Shown: positions 34,185-44,911 of the stretch, piece after piece | How the letters are laid out: every line of letters begins with the position of its first letter | Numbering within the stretch: position 1 is the stretch's first letter | Program-made: the position numbers and the translations under genes | Notes under the pieces: generated by a model | The model's database searches: none | Told to the model about the DNA's origin: nothing | Seen by the model: only the letters and a program-made list of their open reading frames with translations | Source of the DNA: Fistulifera solaris | Taxonomy: Eukaryota > Bacillariophyta > Bacillariophyceae > Naviculales > Stauroneidaceae | Direction: 5' to 3' | Length of the DNA stretch: 64,000 nt | NCBI GenBank assembly: GCA_030295235.1 | Contig: AP026176.1 | Coordinates: forward strand, 372,001-436,000

Positions 34185-34530
34185 TGTTTCTTTAGGAATA
34201 ACTTTAAAGAAAGAGAGTGAAAGGAACGAAAGGAATGAACAGAAAAGAAGAACAAGAAGATAATATAAGAACAGCAACAAAAATCTATAAAAACATCAAA
34301 TACTCGCAGTAATTGTTTGCGAGCAAGGACTCGCGACTGACATCAAGTCCTGGAGAAAGCGGACTACATTTTATTGTACATCATAGTGGATGGGGAAAAT
34401 AGTCTCGGAGATTTATATAAGACATTTAAGTTCTTGAGGAAGTCAGTTTTGCTAGTGAGGCCGAATAAAACAGACCAAATGATTTCTGTATTCTATAACT
34501 CCGTATACCTTCGTGAAGCTTTCTAAGCCA
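34185..34530. other. Intergenic, no gene seen
   Basis: Upstream of the helical-repeat gene and downstream of the metalloprotease gene; AT-rich, no repeat recognised. Confidence 0.35.
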
Positions 34531-35932
34531 TTAAACATTACTTGTGAGCGCGACGTGGCGAACTTCACCGGCGTCGTCCATGTAAACAATCGAGATCATT
34601 TGATCGCCAATGTATGCGTAATTGGTCGAACCAACTCGACCGTTGTTGTTGGCAGCTTCGACTGGTTGTCGGTTCAACCAATTCATTCCGTACTGTATAG
34701 CATAATCCCTTCCACTGTCACTGCTCATTTCTCCCCGTTCTTCCTGCGTCGACTCCGGAAGAGAACAAGTCACCGAGGCATTCACTCCATTAAATGGTTT
34801 CGCGGCATCGTAACTGACTTCGTAACCAATATCCTCCAAGGTCGCGACGGTCAATCGCGACATCGTAGGGACCGCATTCCGCACAAACCCCGTCATGAGT
34901 TCATTCGTCAAGGACAATTCATCAAAATGAGAACACGACGTGCCCGGACCACCATCGTTTTCAATGGGAATGCTCGTTCCCACACAGCCACTCAGGATTT
35001 GCCATTCGGTGCTGGCCGCCGAATCGAGTTTGTAATTGCAGGGTCGTTGTGTCGAATCCGTCAATCCTTTTATTTTCCAAATGGCGCCATTGATGCCGTA
35101 CTGAATCGTTGATTAAAGACGAAGAAGTAAAGAAGGGATGCATAGAATGTATGAGAACAATTGAAGCTCACACTGTGCGCAAAGTGTTTTTACTCTTGCA
35201 ACGTACCACGTGTCCAATCTCGTGAAGCTGAACGAAATGAGATGAATTCACAGAATACAGCGTTAGCACAATAAATCTTTTCACGACTGCAGAAACACGG
35301 CACAAACTCACAATGACTTCATCGAAAATGCCTTGTTGCACCATAAAGTCAACATCGGCTTCATCAAAGACCATTCCACCCATGAGAGGAATGCTCGAGT
35401 CCCTCCGGATAAATTCGGCACCCGCCTGGCCCAACACTCCACCTGGCCCGTCGATCGGTTGTACATTGACACAAATCAGAATATCATCAATCACCCGGGG
35501 GATCGATCGTGCGGTACAGAAGCGAGATTGCTGTTTCGCCGTCGCAGGGAGTTGAATGCTGGGCAAATCACCCGTAATGACTTGATTCCATTCCGTCGCG
35601 GCATTCCGAAAGACCGTACGCAATTGGGAATCTCGAACATTGCGCAAATTTAGTGTTGTGTCAAAGCCCGGATACGATTGATTCCATTCGTCACACGTGC
35701 CGCATTCCCAATCCGGCGTCAGTCGAAATCCGATGGGCCGACATTGTTCGACACACGAATCATCCGGTTGGATGCGTCGCATGCGATTGCGAAACATCCC
35801 ACATCCTTGACAGCTATTCAAAATCAATTCACGCTCTTCAGCATCGGAACGCAATCCCTTGCCTTGGACGTGAAGAAAACCGCTGATGAAGAATGTTAAG
35901 AAAACAGACACATTGGATAGATTCGTCTTCAT
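34531..35932 (-). CDS. Secreted leishmanolysin-like (M8-type) metalloprotease, copy A
   Basis: Exons 35932-35312, 35227-35207 and 35100-34531, with introns of 84 and 106 nt, encode 403 residues. Signal peptide MKTNLSNVSVFLTFFISGFLHVQG, then a Cys-rich pro-region (CQGCGMF, WECGTCDEW). The catalytic zinc motif HEIGHV (209-214) is encoded entirely by the 21-nt middle exon. A third His in CSHFDE (about 272), NELMTGF and LTVATLEDIGY follow the order seen in leishmanolysins (HExxH, about 60 residues, His, then ELMTG and D-x-G-Y/W). The protease is likely secreted or surface-bound; substrate unknown. A paralogue with the same exon structure follows at 36.5 kb. Confidence 0.78.
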
Positions 35933-36503
35933 GATTACTTTTCGACGTAAGGAGGCCTAACCCAGGAATCCGGAAACACGTCCGCTTGCCTCGTGATTGC
36001 CGAGCTATTAACAAGACACAGAAGAGATTTCAACAACGCTCCGAAGCGCCGCCGCCTCAACGATATGCTTCATTGAAAGAGAAACCGACATTTCACTTTT
36101 TCCGCTTTTTTCATCGGCGCGCCGCCGAAGAACCGCATGTTTTCCTTCTCCGACGAGGGCTATTGTAGACATCGGTGTAGTGACAGCACTTAACACATGC
36201 TATTATTTTCGAATGACCGAATTCTTTGCTAGATAAATCTTCTGATTATGCCTCTTAGTGTACTTTGCCGGTGTTATAGCGGATAGCAGTGGACTACTTT
36301 GTCATCGGTTCGACAAAAGATCCAAGGCGGTGCGACACGCCAGATTCCGTTGTCCATTTCCGAGCTAATGCAGTTAGGGCCACTTTCTTGCTCTCAGCGC
36401 AGAACCGCAGGTTAATTATCCAACCATTAAAGATTTGAAAAGATCGGCGCGTCTCAGAAACGACCGTCAAACACTTTGTCATCCTTTCTCGTCTTATAGG
36501 CGC
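35933..36503. other. Intergenic between metalloprotease copies, no gene seen
   Basis: No recognisable coding frame. It holds the promoter of copy A and the 3' flank of copy B. Confidence 0.35.
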
Positions 36504-37902
36504 TCAAGTCATATCCGCAGTGACCTCCACGTGTTGTAAGGTTCCGACATCGTCCAAATAAATGATAGAAACATACTGGTCGCCGACGTATTCGATTCCT
36601 TCCTCACTTTCTATTAGGCGGGCGGTCTCGTCGCTTTCCATGGTTTGATTCTTCAAGAACTCTTTTCCATATTGCACTGCATACTGATATCCGGTATCGT
36701 CCAAAAGACTTCGCTGACGGAGAAGTCGTCGTCGTGTCGGTAGCTCACATTCGCTCGTACAGGCATAATTCGTATAATTATCCGCGGCCGTGTAATTGAC
36801 CGTAAATCCCAAATCCTCCATGGCGCCCACGGTAATCACCGACAAGGGCAGATCCAATGCGGACACAAATCCCGTCATGAGCTCCGTTCGCAGACATTGC
36901 TCATCAAAATGCGAACAAGCGGTGCCCGATCCACCCTCATTTTCAATCGGCACCGCAACGTCGGGTCCACATCCCGTTACATTTTGCCACGCCCGACTGG
37001 CGGCCGAATTCAGTTTGTAATGACAAGACGGATCTCGATTATTGATGAGACCCATTTTGTCCCAAACAACTCGGTTTAAACCGAACTGAAGGAGGAACGA
37101 TGACAAGGTTGAGAATTGAGCGCACGTATCAACAAAAATCTAATTTGCATTTTAAATTTTTAGAACGTACCACATGGCCCATTTCGTGTAGCTGGGCGAG
37201 ATGAAGAGCAAATATTCACGTGAGATTTACGCTCCAGATAATGACAGGCCGAAATAAAAGAATCATGAAACACTGTCAATGACAATACGTACCACAATCC
37301 CCTTCAATTGGCCACTCCCTAACAGCCAATCCAAGTCAGCTTCATCAAAGAGCATACTCCCAAAGACCGTTATTCCGTTGTGACGCCGTCGATAGCCGGT
37401 ACTCGCTCTCGCCAACACGACGCGTCTTCCATCAATGGCTCCGACTCGCACACAGACCAGCACATCATCGACGACACGCGGCAACGTCCCGATCTTACAA
37501 TCGGAAGTAAAAGGACCTTTTCGGATCAGCGGAATCCGTTGACTGGGCAAATCTCCCGTCACGACCGATTCCCATCGCGTCGCCGCTTCTTCAAACGCCA
37601 TTTGTATGGTTTCGTTGCGGACATTTCGATAAATAATGGTGACATCAAAGTCGGGGTAATCCCATTCGGCGCAGGTTCCACATTCCCAGCCCCGCAGTGC
37701 AGGTAACAAGAAGCGGAAGCGACATTCGTCCCGACATTGGTCACTGTGCGCCCGAACGCGGCGCATCCGACTCCGTGCTTTGCCGCAATCGAGTCGAGGA
37801 CAGTGCGAGGAACGCGATTGGGTTGAGAATTGGGCTTTCACCGCTCGATCCTTTCGTATAAAAAAGAGTTGCTGTTGTTAATATCGTATGAAAAAGCTTC
37901 AT
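36504..37902 (-). CDS. Secreted leishmanolysin-like (M8-type) metalloprotease, copy B (one frameshift near the start)
   Basis: Paralogue of copy A. Exons (about 37902)-37293, 37191-37171 and 37085-36504; introns of 101 and 85 nt. The 21-nt middle exon encodes LHEMGHV, again exactly the zinc motif. CSHFDE, TELMTGF and ITVGAMEDLGF match copy A in order. The ATG at 37902 begins a signal-peptide-like MKLFHTILTTATLF, but the frame reaches the body of the protein only if one base is removed from the A6 run near 37860-37865 (T6 on the coding strand). That correction gives 403 residues, the same length as copy A, which supports it. RRRLLRQRS near the C-terminus could be a processing site (inference). 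Confidence 0.72.
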
Positions 37903-38307
37903 ATTGATTTAGAATACATTGTAATGAATTGAATGATCCAAAGAGATTGATCGAATCAACGGAGTGTCGTCGACTCGACTCCTCTTGCTTTTGGCGTTTG
38001 CCTGTGTGCAATCTTTATAGAAAGTCACAATATGCCCGCTCGTTTTCAGCATGCGCGAGTGAATTGAACAGGTTATTGTCGACTGATACGTACCGACTTA
38101 ATAACTATGAGTAAGAGTGTAGCTCAGGTCATTGCGGAGTCACGGCAGTCATGCTTTGGGCAGTTGAGTCACGTGAAGCTAGGACATCACTAATCCTAAG
38201 AAATCATCATCTCATTAATTCACGCAGAAACACATTCGTAAGGTTAGGATGAAAAATTAAGTAACCAGTATCCTCATTCACTGATCACTTGACTGGATGT
38301 ATGGAAG
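37903..38307. other. Intergenic, no gene seen
   Basis: Presumed promoter of metalloprotease copy B; no other feature recognised. Confidence 0.35.
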
Positions 38308-39270
38308 TCAAGACATCAAGAATTGAGCCGTCACACGCGCCACTTGTTCGTGCTGATCCGACAAGGATATCGTGCGCGTACCGTCCGGTCTCGGATACGT
38401 TTGATGCGGATAATCGCCAAAGCCACCATGGTTTCCTCCTACAACTTCGAAGCGTTGGATTTCCGGAGTCGACGGAAGTGGATCACCGAAACGAAAACCA
38501 TCTTGCGAGGCTGTGACCACGAGTTCGGGGACGGTCGGGGAGATGGGAGTTTCGCGTGGAAAATTCACGCCCCATAGCACCAGTTTGGAGATTTCGGGCA
38601 TTTTGGGCAACAATTCTTGTGCCGTAAGACCGCCGAAGGAATGTCCTCCCAGAGCCCAGTTCCGCACCGAGTGATTCGATTTTGCGAGTTCGTTGGTCGC
38701 ATGCTGCAAGACGTCCCGCAGAGCGTGTTCATCGAGACCAAAGAAAGGTGAAATCAATCGTCGGTATCGTTCTGTATGTAGCAAAATGATGGCAATGTTG
38801 CCCTTCTGACTCAATTTGTGACAAACACCGGCGTACGCTCGAGCATCAATCAATGCGCCTGGAAGAAGCACCAAGGCTACCACCGGATCATGGTTCGAGG
38901 AAGTGGGCAAAAATAAATCATAGAGCCCATCGACGATTCGAATGGTAGACTCATTTTGCGCATACACGTCGAGCGCCGTCGTGTTTGCATCCAGTCGCTG
39001 TTCGTACCATCCACGGGCGATCGGCTGACTTTGTTTCCATCGGGGTATCAATAAAAACAACAATCCGCAAGCCACACTCGCAGCGGCAATGGGGGAAGTC
39101 GGCGATAGTAACAGCAGGAGTAACGACGTGCTTTTAAAAGTAACCGCAAAACGCTGTTGCGTAGGAAAGAGACGAGGGAATTCTTGATGAAATTGATAGG
39201 CGACGGCGTCCGTTTGACAATTCCACAAGGAAACGGGTGAGTTAGACGTCAAGGCACTTTGTTGCAACAT
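38308..39270 (-). CDS. Alpha/beta hydrolase, membrane-anchored
   Basis: 320 residues from ATG 39270; an upstream in-frame ATG (39366) adds a polar stretch and is less likely. A hydrophobic hairpin at about 42-76 (STSLLLLLLSP, ASVACGLLFLLI) anchors an alpha/beta hydrolase fold: oxyanion region VLLPGALIDARAY, nucleophile elbow LGGHSFGG, and the catalytic His in GGNHGGFGDYP. It resembles the dienelactone-hydrolase-like alpha/beta hydrolase group (Pfam family of YqjL/YdeN type), substrate unknown. Single exon with no frame break. The Asp is probably in TASQDGFRF. Confidence 0.75.
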   Translation of the reverse strand: MLQQSALTSNSPVSLWNCQTDAVAYQFHQEFPRLFPTQQRFAVTFKSTSLLLLLLSPTSPIAAASVACGLLFLLIPRWKQSQPIARGWYEQRLDANTTALDVYAQNESTIRIVDGLYDLFLPTSSNHDPVVALVLLPGALIDARAYAGVCHKLSQKGNIAIILLHTERYRRLISPFFGLDEHALRDVLQHATNELAKSNHSVRNWALGGHSFGGLTAQELLPKMPEISKLVLWGVNFPRETPISPTVPELVVTASQDGFRFGDPLPSTPEIQRFEVVGGNHGGFGDYPHQTYPRPDGTRTISLSDQHEQVARVTAQFLMS

Positions 39271-40023
39271 TGTTTTATGAGGAAAGTTGTTGACTTTACT
39301 TTTCTTTTGGATGAAAGAATGGATATTTATAGTGTCGACGACTTGGTCGACGACGGATTTATGCAAAGAAAAAAGATTTCACCAAGGAGGGTTCTCAAAC
39401 CTTTTCTCCTCTAAATCTGGGAGCCAAAATCACAGCGTTACCCAACGCATAAGATCATGAGATTGTCTTATTAGGTTGTCTTTGCTCCTCGCAAGTATCT
39501 GAAGCTCAAAATCACAACGTTACCGAACGAATAAGTTCAGAATGTGATATGATGGGGTCGTCCATTTCTTGACGTCGTTCGATCAAAAAGCTGACGACTG
39601 TTGTCGGTGAATCAATTCGAGAGAGATACAGGAAAGAAAAAGATAATTGAGATCTATTGATGGTAACCTCTAGATGATGATAAGGTGATCTCAATTGTTA
39701 TGAGCTACGAGGTTGCTATCGAATGGTCGCTCCGAATACTGGTGGATGCCGTGATCCGAGAGGGTTACGGGTTGGTCGGTTGACGTACAGAAACTGGCAA
39801 ACAACATCTATTGCAACAACAAAATGCTGTTCTATCACCTAATATTGCAGTAAAAACAATGAAGTGGCCAAAGGAAAGAGCGAGAGGTGAACTATAACGC
39901 CAAAATAGCAATCCTTGTTACTAAGCAATTAAAAGCATACTCTACTATTTGAAAAAACGACCAAAGAAACCGTCAAATTTGGTTCAAGACAGTTTCATGT
40001 AAGTACCTACCAAAATTGTGAAA
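39271..40023. other. Intergenic with a diverged 35-bp direct repeat
   Basis: Two related copies of gaGC-AAAATCACA-CGTTACC-AACG-ATAAG occur at about 39421-39453 and 39501-39535. No gene recognised. Confidence 0.45.
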
Positions 40024-40317
40024 TTAATTGAACCAGTCACAACAAATAAATCGATCGCACCCCGTGTCGTCCTCGTCGGTCGATGGGGCCGTCGATGGCG
40101 CCTTCGATGGTGCCTTCGAAGGGGCGGTGGAAGGAGCACGCGACTTGGTCGGGGCCGCAGACGGCGGTGTCGATGCGGCCGGTAAAGGAGCTTCCGATGG
40201 ACTGATGGACGGTAACGCTTCGGGTGCATCCAAATGGCGATCCCATTCTCCTTGCACGAAAGATGATGATAATAGAAGTAGTAGCGCGGCTTCGAATAAA
40301 AAGACAGGGTGTCGCAT
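40024..40317 (-). CDS. Small secreted PS-repeat protein with C-terminal CCD motif
   Basis: 97 residues: signal peptide (MRHPVFLFEAALLLLLSSSFVQG), a Pro/Ser/Ala-rich low-complexity middle (APSTAPSKAPSKAPSTAPS) and a terminal CDRFICCDWFN. The composition resembles secreted, probably glycosylated linkers in diatom extracellular proteins. The tail matches that of the trypsin gene at 41.2 kb (C-x-R-[FI]-[IF]-C-C-D), although the rest is unrelated. The ATG at 40317 is chosen because it starts the signal peptide; the longer open frame upstream has no such feature. Confidence 0.65.
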   Translation of the reverse strand: MRHPVFLFEAALLLLLSSSFVQGEWDRHLDAPEALPSISPSEAPLPAASTPPSAAPTKSRAPSTAPSKAPSKAPSTAPSTDEDDTGCDRFICCDWFN

Positions 40318-41170
40318 GATGATGTTATTGGTATGATCGAAGGATAGGCTGGAAGGAATGGTGGAATAACGTCGAAGCCAAGCAATGCAAAGCAATGCAA
40401 CTTTGGAAAAGAGAAGAACGCAAGAAAAAACAATAGTCGTCGGCTCATTTTTGTCGGCACTTTTCTCCTCCGCATTCTCAGTATACGCTTGAGAATACAC
40501 GAAACGGCCTTGCCTGAAGACGTCTCTACTACTGTTATCACTGGCTAAAATAGGTACTATAAGTCGTACTGTGGCGGCATAAAGCCATTCACGTGTTACA
40601 TTCCGGTAAGCAAGACGCAAGACTCCGATGTAATACGGAGTACTATTATTGTGTAGGCTGAAGTTGGTTTCTGACATTTTTCAGTCTCGCTGAACGCTGA
40701 AACGCACATCCCGCATCTCGCGTGCGACGTCAAAACACAAAGGAATGAATGAATAGAAGAAAAAACTTGAGTGCGGTGTTACAATGTTCTGTGTGCTGTA
40801 CGAGTGCAGCTCGACATGCGACCATCATATCGAGTCTTTTTCACTCCCTTTTTGGCGATCGTGCTGCACGAGCGTGAAACAATCATGGATCAAATTAATT
40901 GGGAAAACTGACGACTTTGGCTTCATTCCTTGACTTCAAAACGCCAGCTCGTATTGTTGATTGCTGGCGATTGTGTAAGGTAACAACAGGGTGACAAATC
41001 AGCACACTAACTTTGTTTGAGTTGACAAAGAGTGATAAATTATCTCTCTCAGTTTCGAGTGAGTATTATCTTTGGACAAATGAGGGCTGAACGTTCAATG
41101 CTATCTTTTTACAGTAAATGCGTCGCGCTCATAAAGGCTGACAATCTGGCTCATCCCCAGAAGACTTTAC
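40318..41170. other. Intergenic, no gene seen
   Basis: Contains the promoter side of the PS-repeat gene and the 3' flank of the trypsin gene. No repeat or RNA gene recognised. Confidence 0.35.
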
Positions 41171-41971
41171 TCAGCGGTCACAGCAGAAAATACGAGAACA
41201 TTCATCGGTCGTCGTAAAGCACCATTCCGGAGGATCGCTCGACATATTACATATGCCTTCTTTGATGAATTGCGTGTACGCACTCACTCTGGTGTTGATA
41301 CCTGGATAGTTGGGACGCGCACACCCCACGCCGACGGAGACAATAGCCACCACCGTGTCGCCCACCAAAAGTGGACCACCGGAATCCCCTTGACAACTGT
41401 CTTTGCCGCCGGTCAGTTCTCCCGCGCAAATTTGTGTCACAGGATCGGCTCCCATGGTCTCGACGCAGGTTTGTGCGCTTTGTACCGTCAGCGCGACTTC
41501 CAACAAGATCGACGAGACATCCCCGCCTTCGGACGTCGCACCAAAGCCAATAACATCAACCTTCGAATTGCTGGCTGGAACCGAGGCCTTGGTATTCCAT
41601 TGCGCCACAGGTGAGGAGCTTGCCGACGTCAATTTGATGAGCATTATATCATTCTCGTACGTGTTGGTATCGTACAGAGGATGCAGTAACTGTTGCTGGA
41701 CGGTATTCGTTTCATCGCCTTCACCCGACAATTCAATGGCACCAATGTAGACGGTCTGGTCAATCGCAAATGCTTCATCACAGTGCGCCGCGGTCAATAC
41801 AATGTCCGAGTGAATCAAAGTGCCGCCGCAAATAGTTCCCCGTGTATGCACATAGAAGGGATATTCCCCATCGGTGGCCGGTGCTCCGCCAACAATCCGC
41901 CCCTGCACCGATGAAAGAGAAAGTGAAATGATAAGGGACGATAAACCGCTGCGGACGAAACTGTTTCTCAT
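41171..41971 (-). CDS. Secreted trypsin-like serine protease (S1 family)
   Basis: 266 residues, single exon. Signal peptide (MRNSFVRSGLSSLIISLSLSSVQG) and the activation site RIVGG (25-29), so almost no propeptide. Catalytic triad: His63 in TAAHC, Asp108 in ENDIMLI and Ser197 in GDSGGP. Asp191 in KDSCQGDSGG predicts cleavage after Arg/Lys. After the normal S1 C-terminal helix (TRVSAYTQFIKEGIC) there is a 26-residue extension ending DECSRIFCCDR, not part of the protease fold and matching the tail of the neighbouring PS-repeat protein. Extracellular; physiological substrate unknown. Confidence 0.93.
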   Translation of the reverse strand: MRNSFVRSGLSSLIISLSLSSVQGRIVGGAPATDGEYPFYVHTRGTICGGTLIHSDIVLTAAHCDEAFAIDQTVYIGAIELSGEGDETNTVQQQLLHPLYDTNTYENDIMLIKLTSASSSPVAQWNTKASVPASNSKVDVIGFGATSEGGDVSSILLEVALTVQSAQTCVETMGADPVTQICAGELTGGKDSCQGDSGGPLLVGDTVVAIVSVGVGCARPNYPGINTRVSAYTQFIKEGICNMSSDPPEWCFTTTDECSRIFCCDR

Positions 41972-42635
41972 TCTATGAATTGAAGTTGCTGGCCAAATGT
42001 AAGATGCTAATTACTTAAAGGGGAATCAGATGATGAAGTATGTCAAATGATGATGATTTGCCATCGAAATGAGGGCGCCAACGGCGACGAAGAAATAAAT
42101 AATGCGTTTCGGTATGACATGCCCATTGACATGCGAGAAAAATGGATGGGGTCATCATTTCTCGCTTTGTAGGCTCTTGGTTAGTGGGTCTCTATACCTG
42201 TACTCTCTAGCTAGTCTAGAAAAGACCAAGAAACAAGTAGATCATCAAATGAAGGAACTTTTTGCGCCTTAGAGCAAACTGCTTGCCATAGATGAAAGAT
42301 GAACCTGCTGTTGATTCCGTTGATCATTACGGAGTATTATTATTTTTCTTCAGTGTTTTCAGAATTCTCGGTCTTATGTCCCGAAAAGTGTATTTCGAAT
42401 GTCTTTTTTCTCTCATTGAGGTGTAGGCTTTTTCTTCCGTGGTTTGCGGTTGCGCGCAGAGGTTAAGTTAAGTGTCGCACCGGCACGCAGCATATTTTCG
42501 TTCCGTTTGGCAGAGATCGGCCGATCGCGCATCATTGCATTCATTTTCGTTTGCACATCATTGTCAATAGAAACTTTAAACCAGCTTCCTTTTGTAATCA
42601 TTCCTCCCCACTCTTTACAAAAAAAGATACTTCTG
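41972..42635. other. Intergenic, no gene seen
   Basis: Divergent promoter region between the trypsin gene and the small membrane-protein gene. No features beyond short ORFs. Confidence 0.35.
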
Positions 42636-43320
42636 ATGCCGTCGGTTCGGTTTTCCCCCTACGCACTGCTTCTGATTGTGTCGATTCTATTGCTCTCGAC
42701 TCCTCGAACGGAAGGAGAAGTTTACCCACCGCGTTTGACTTTTTACGTACAAGTTAGGTAAGTTTATGCCGTTTCGTAACTTGGGGCTTCATTCATGTGT
42801 CCGCTGATCATTTTTTGATTTTGATAGAGGAAAAGGAAAGAAACAAAAATTAGCGTCAGCAACATCCCAATTACCAGCGACCGTCAATGTCATGTCACAG
42901 CAACCTACTCCGATCGATGTAAGAAACAATAGAGTGGAGATAAATCTTCAGCAGCAGAAATTTCCTCGTGCAAAAGCTTTCACTCAGCGCTGGTCCAGTA
43001 CATCTTCTTTTCTCTGGCAAAGATCTTCGTCACTCGTGTCGGCCGCGCGAGAGCGTATTCCTCGACCAAAGCTACCCCGTTGGACGGTTCCTCCAGTAGA
43101 TTTAGCGAGACAGCGAGAAAATCTTGTCCAACAAACAGAACGAATCAAATCAATGCGAGCAAATGTCGCCAGGTGGCGGCCGCCATCCTCGTTCAATGAA
43201 TGGAAGTTGAATGCTCATCGATATATTAGCAAGAAGGAGGACGACGAGGACGAATCGTATATATTGGGTTATTATTTGTTCAGCTTCGCCGTCGGTCTAA
43301 CGTTTGATATGCTGTTTTAA
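42636..43320 (+). CDS. Small secretory-pathway protein, unrecognised, C-terminal hydrophobic segment
   Basis: Exons 42636-42757 and 42828-43320 (70-nt intron) encode 204 residues. A clear signal peptide (YALLLIVSILLLSTPRTEG), then PPRLTFYVQVRGKGKKQK across the splice junction. The middle is basic and Pro/Arg/Trp-rich (RIPRPKLPRWTVPPVDLARQ), and the end has DDEDESYILGYYLFSFAVGLTFDMLF, a possible terminal membrane helix. I recognise no family. The splice choice (acceptor at 42827) is the one that keeps the frame open; the AG two bases later would hit a stop. Confidence 0.6.
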
Positions 43321-43765
43321 AGACGACAAGCAGAAGGGGGATTTCGTGTTCTCGGGGACAAGAAGAAAAGACGCGTGTACACCGGTCCTACATGATGACA
43401 AACGTTCGTTCACTTTGTTGTTATAATGCACCGAATAGTTTTCATGGCGACAAAGAATTGTAGTTAAATTTATACCCTTTTCAAATTTCAAATAATAGGT
43501 TTTTACTTCGTGAAATTACACCCGTGACTCAAGCCTTCTTTATGATTACGCAAGACCCGTGATTGCAGGCTTCGCATCGAGTGCCGTAAAAATGCGAACT
43601 CCAAAAAGATCACGACAAATAAATGCTTGTGACAAGCTTGTTCTTTGCAACAACAACGTGCAATCCGAAGATATCGTTCGCGAAGAAGTCTTGCTTTTCT
43701 TGTTTGATTTACATCATAAATCATCAACGTTTTCTTCTTTCAAAGAAATCATTTCGCTTCACAAG
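43321..43765. other. Intergenic, no gene seen
   Basis: Short region between two co-oriented secretory-pathway genes; no supported feature. Confidence 0.35.
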
Positions 43766-44422
43766 ATGCTTCGATTTACGATCCTTTTTTGCATGGGCTT
43801 CGTCGCCTCGGTTACGTCTCGCCCCTTCTATCCTACAAAAGTGCCGACATTCGGTATCGTTCGGTACGTGTTATTGTACGCGTGACCTTGAAAGAATATT
43901 GCAGTATCTGTCACTTACGATCACTTTCTCATCAGCGGAGGTTCAATTTCAAACAAATCGTTGACCGAAGACTACGAACGTGCCGAAAAGACTATTTTCA
44001 ACAGCCTCGTGGCAGCTGAAAAGGCCCTTGAACACGCTATTCACCAGGAAGTCGACGCGTTATTCCATGACGGTAAAGATCACCACAAAGCCAAGGCTTC
44101 CGAAGCTATTCAGAAAGGTGCCGCCCAAGTCCGCGAACGTCGCAACTTCCGGTCGTTATTGGACCGCAAGCACCCCAAAGTCCCCGATCATCCAGACTCG
44201 AGTCTTTTGTATGCTATAGAATCGTCCGAACAGGCCATGATGGATGCTGTGCGAAAAGAAGTGGATCTGTTGTTTCATTCCGAACCCAAGAAGGAGCAAG
44301 TGCAAACAGCACTCGCCAAAGTTCAGGCGCGCAAAGATCAACACGACGAAAAGCGACAGCAGTATTTGCTTTCCTCCTACCAAGATATGATTGAGACCTA
44401 CGAGAGTTATGTTTGGGAATAA
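43766..44422 (+). CDS. Secreted helical protein with an internal duplication
   Basis: Exons 43766-43863 and 43936-44422 (72-nt intron) encode 194 residues. Signal peptide MLRFTILFCMGFVASVTS, then a mostly helical, charged protein. Two internal repeats align: AEKALEHAIHQEVDALFH and SEQAMMDAVRKEVDLLFH, each followed by a Lys-rich helix with A-x-x-K/Q-A-A-x-V-x-x-R (AAQVRERR, LAKVQARK). Cysteine is absent from the mature part. No family recognised; the duplication and clean splicing support a real gene. Confidence 0.65.
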
Positions 44423-44590
44423 TAAACGATTGCAAGGAACGCTTTCATACAGTTGTCGGAAGAGCCGATGCTTGCAACAGTCCCGATGTCATAAGATTGT
44501 GGTGAAAAACTAACAACGTAATAATGACAATGATAAAAAGAGTTTATTCAGAGGTGGTCTATAGCGTGGATTTTTTAGAATGATTTAAGG

Positions 44591-44911
44591 TCATCTTATT
44601 AGAACGAGGAAATCGTTTTCCTCCATCGAAGGCACACGCTTCGGTCGCGACGGTGCTGTCGCGGAATGATTCGACGAATTCGAGATCCATCTATTTTCTT
44701 CGTCATCTTCTTCTTCCTTGCTCGCTTTGGTAGGAAACAATAAAATCTCTTTGGGCACATCGCTGGGTTGTCTGGTCAGCGCCTCTCGACGCTTTCGTCC
44801 GGGCATTCGCTTAGACACCGACAGCTGTGGACTGGATAGAGCAACGTTCATGTTGGGCGGTGGCAGTGGGCACACGTTGTTTGTGCTTCGTTTTGATCCA
44901 TAAAGTTCCAT
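44591..44911 (-). CDS. Small disordered protein, RW / P-x-R family (copy C)
   Basis: 106 residues from ATG 44911 (MELYGSKRS). It is disordered, with a basic stretch (RMPGRKRREALTRQPSD), an acidic cluster (KEEEDDEENRW) and a tail APSRPKRVPSMEEND. The acidic cluster plus NRW followed by P-x-R-x-PS places it with the copies at 28.7 and 30.2 kb, though it is clearly more diverged. Function unknown. An upstream in-frame Met (44998) exists, but the intervening residues look like UTR. Confidence 0.5.
   Translation of the reverse strand: MELYGSKRSTNNVCPLPPPNMNVALSSPQLSVSKRMPGRKRREALTRQPSDVPKEILLFPTKASKEEEDDEENRWISNSSNHSATAPSRPKRVPSMEENDFLVLIR

Noticed and set aside
34513-35112. 199-codon frame antisense to metalloprotease A exon 3
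   Set aside because: Shadow of the conserved coding exon on the minus strand.
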